NCBI GenBank assembly: GCA_050699575.1
Contig: JBOHFG010000436.1
Location: 1-7,245 of the forward strand
DNA length: 7,245 nt
Source of the DNA: GCA-003244245 sp050699575
GTDB lineage: Bacteria > Actinomycetota > Actinomycetes > Mycobacteriales > Pseudonocardiaceae
Direction: 5' to 3'
Below, one piece after another: positions 5,905 through 7,245 of the stretch. The first letter of the stretch is position 1. Every line of letters starts with the position of its first letter. A model generated the notes under the pieces. It saw only the letters and a list, made by a program, of their open reading frames with translations, was not told the origin of the DNA and did no database searches. A program made the position numbers and the translations under genes.

Positions 5905-5923
5905 ACGATAACACGCGTGTAAT
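5905..5923 (-). promoter_or_regulatory. Leaderless promoter and palindromic operator of the XRE gene
   Basis: On the minus strand TGT-TATCGT (5913-5905) is an extended -10 that ends six bases before the GTG at 5898, placing transcription start at or next to the start codon. Immediately upstream and overlapping it is the perfect 10-bp palindrome ACACGCGTGT (5911-5920), extendable to seven of eight pairs over 5908-5923. A dimeric XRE protein bound there would block the promoter, so autorepression is likely. I see no good -35. Confidence 0.55.
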
Positions 5924-5974
5924 AGCCCCGTGCAGGTGAGCTGCTGCGTACTGCGTCGCCAGCCCGCGTTCAAG

Positions 5975-6001
5975 CCCCCTGACCGGGCTTGGTCAGGCGG
6001 G
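5975..6001 (-). terminator. Hairpin overlapping the methyltransferase stop
   Basis: CCTGACC (minus 5997-5991) pairs perfectly with GGTCAGG (5984-5978) around a 6-base loop. The stem extends by three G-C pairs past one bulged base (5975-5977 with 5999-6001). The hairpin contains the TGA stop (5993-5995). There is no T-tract, which is common for actinobacterial terminators. It separates the methyltransferase remnant from the XRE gene and its promoter. Confidence 0.5.
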
Positions 6002-7118
6002 GATGGTGAGGTCGCCGAGTTTGTGGCTGGGATGATCGAGCCAGTAGGCGCGGGTGGTGGTGAGGCCGAAGCGGTCGCGGGTCGGCCGGCCGAGCTGGTT
6101 CCACAGTGCGGTGGCGTGTTCGATGGTGGCCCAAATGCGGCGGGGGCCACCTTGGGTGATCAGGGTCTGGTCGTGGTGGGGTTGGGCTTGTGCCCATGAG
6201 TCGTCCTCTGCTGATGGGTGCAGGGTGTCGGTGCCGTCGTGGTGGCTTCGCCACAGGTGTTGCAGGGTGGGGTCGGTGAGCTGGAGCACGAAGCGCAAGT
6301 CGGTGTCGTGGAGAATCCGCGGGTCGAGTGTGGTGGCGTGCTGGTCTGCGTCATCGTGGTCGATGACCGTGTCGAATTCCCCGCCTTCGCGTAGCGGGTT
6401 GGTGACGTCGGCGCGCAGCCACATGAAGTGCCCGAGGATGCTGGAGAAGCGGCCGGTGACGGTGTCGGGATGGGTTTTGTGCAGGACCGCGATGCTGCTG
6501 GCCAGGTCGCCGCGGAGGTCGGTGACGATGGTGCCGGATGGGGCGAGTTGGTCGATCCAGGCTGGTGGGATGGCGGGCACGGCGCAGGTGGCGATGATCC
6601 GGTCGTAGGGAGCGTTGTCGAGGGCCCCGTGGGCCCCGTCGCTGGCGAGCAGGGTGGGGTGGTATCCGAGCATGGCGAGCCGCTGGCGGGCATCTTGGAT
6701 GAGATCGGGATCGATGTCGACGCTGGTGAGCTGGGCGTCCCCGAGGCGGTGGCAGAGTAGGGCGGCGTTGTAGCCGGTGCCGGTGCTGATCTCCAACACG
6801 GTGTGCCCGGTGTGGATGTTCAGTGTGTGGAGCATGTGGGCCATGAGGCTGGGTTTGGTGGAGGAGCTGGTGGCCCACCGCAGGTTGGTGCCGGGTACGG
6901 GCGCGTACTTGGGTGGTCAGTGACTGGTCGGAGTAGACCGCCTGTAGCCACTGGGCTGCTGTCGCCGGGTCATCGCCGTTGAGCAGGGTGGTGGGGTCGC
7001 GCCAGAACCGGGGCACGAACAGGTGCCGGGGGATCGTCTGGAACGCCTGCCGCCACTAGTGGTCACTCAGCTGCCCGGATGCGGTCAGGTGGTCGGTCAG
7101 GGCGCGGTCCTGGTCCGT
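5993..7118 (-). pseudogene. PIMT-like methyltransferase of the ATP-grasp RiPP maturation type, broken
   Basis: A SAM-dependent methyltransferase related to protein-L-isoaspartate O-methyltransferase, resembling the enzymes encoded beside ATP-grasp peptide maturases. The N-terminal part reads AFQTIPRHLFVPRFWRDPTT. Then come LRWATSSSTKPSLMAHML, the SAM loop VLEISTGTGYNAALL (about 6799-6755; usual Gly is Ser here), the acidic strand TSVDIDPDLI, and DRIIATCAVPAIPPAW. The C-terminus has GGPRRIWATIEHATALWNQL and DRFGLTTTRAYWLD. Two lesions break it: TAG at 7056-7058 in place of a residue before WRQAF, and an extra G in the GGG at 6899-6901 (removing it restores TQVRAVPGTNLRWATSSS). No start codon is visible in frame near 7118, where similarity fades. 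Corrected length is about 375 residues, near family size. Its ATP-grasp partner and precursor would lie beyond the right edge if they exist. Confidence 0.87.
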
Positions 7119-7243
7119 ACCACCGGTTGCGAGCGGTCGAGAAAGTCCCGGATCGAACGGCGATCGGTCAGCTCCGTTGGCAGAGCGGCTAGCAGGCCCC
7201 CGGACGCCTGACTCGGCTCCCGGAACGCGAGACTCACGTCGAC
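7097..7243 (-). CDS. C-terminal part of an unrecognised protein (partial, runs off the right edge)
   Basis: An open minus-strand frame enters from the right edge and stops at TGA 7097-7099. Its 48 visible residues include LLAALPTELTDRRSIRDFLD, followed by RSQPVV and a short basic tail. The family is not recognised, and it does not look like the end of an ATP-grasp ligase to me. Its 3' end overlaps the first recognisable codons of the methyltransferase remnant (TDQDRALTDHL from 7118) in another frame, an arrangement typical of co-translated neighbours. GC-rich third positions support coding. It could be the end of the preceding gene in the peptide-modification cluster or unrelated. Confidence 0.4.
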   Translation of the reverse strand, partial: VDVSLAFREPSQASGGLLAALPTELTDRRSIRDFLDRSQPVVRTRTAP

Positions 7244-7245
7244 AA

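Noticed and set aside
6351..7016. 221-codon minus-strand frame as a separate gene
   Set aside because: Its first part is the methyltransferase N-terminus; after the frameshift at 6899-6901 it is an Arg/His/Pro-rich out-of-frame reading of the same gene.

Overview
The window reads as accessory DNA from a high-G+C actinobacterium. The evidence is GC-rich third codon positions, frequent GTG starts, an IS1634-type transposase of actinobacterial flavour, a NarL/LuxR two-component pair and a PIMT-like methyltransferase of the kind found beside ATP-grasp RiPP maturases. I cannot name the genus. Much of the region is decaying: the transposase, a serine recombinase and the methyltransferase are all broken by frameshifts, stops or truncation. 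The two-component operon and an XRE regulator look intact.

Layout. Bases 1-80 hold the 3' end of an unknown plus-strand reading frame; an 85% identical copy lies at 5430-5503. Bases ~150-2026 are an IS1634-family element whose minus-strand transposase (209-1928) carries at least four indels, although its three catalytic acidic residues survive. Bases ~2030-2401 carry no convincing gene. Bases 2402-4800 (perhaps to 4950) form a minus-strand operon. In transcription order it holds a possible 45-aa leader ORF, a 108-aa one-TM protein with a CPHC zinc-ribbon-like tail, a 26-aa cationic hydrophobic peptide coupled to it by an ATGA overlap, a NarL-type histidine kinase and its LuxR-type response regulator. 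The 26-aa peptide is too short for ordinary gene calling.

Upstream of that operon, 4959-5045 is an AT-rich nest of TGATGTA/TACATCA motifs in alternating orientation, including a nearly perfect 40-bp palindrome. On its other side is a plus-strand serine recombinase remnant lacking its catalytic N-terminus and its DNA-binding C-terminus. The array could be a resolvase site, an operator for the two-component operon, or both. Next come the second copy of the 5' repeat (5430-5503) and a minus-strand HigA-like XRE regulator (5596-5898). The regulator has a leaderless-type promoter and an ACACGCGTGT palindrome, but no toxin partner next to it.

The right end (5993-7118, minus) is a PIMT-like methyltransferase pseudogene of the type that works with ATP-grasp ligases on ribosomal peptides, with one in-frame TAG and one frameshift. 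An unidentified reading frame enters from beyond the right edge and overlaps its start. The most interesting item is the operon that places a tiny membrane-active-looking peptide directly ahead of a sensor kinase, with the nested palindrome as its probable control region.
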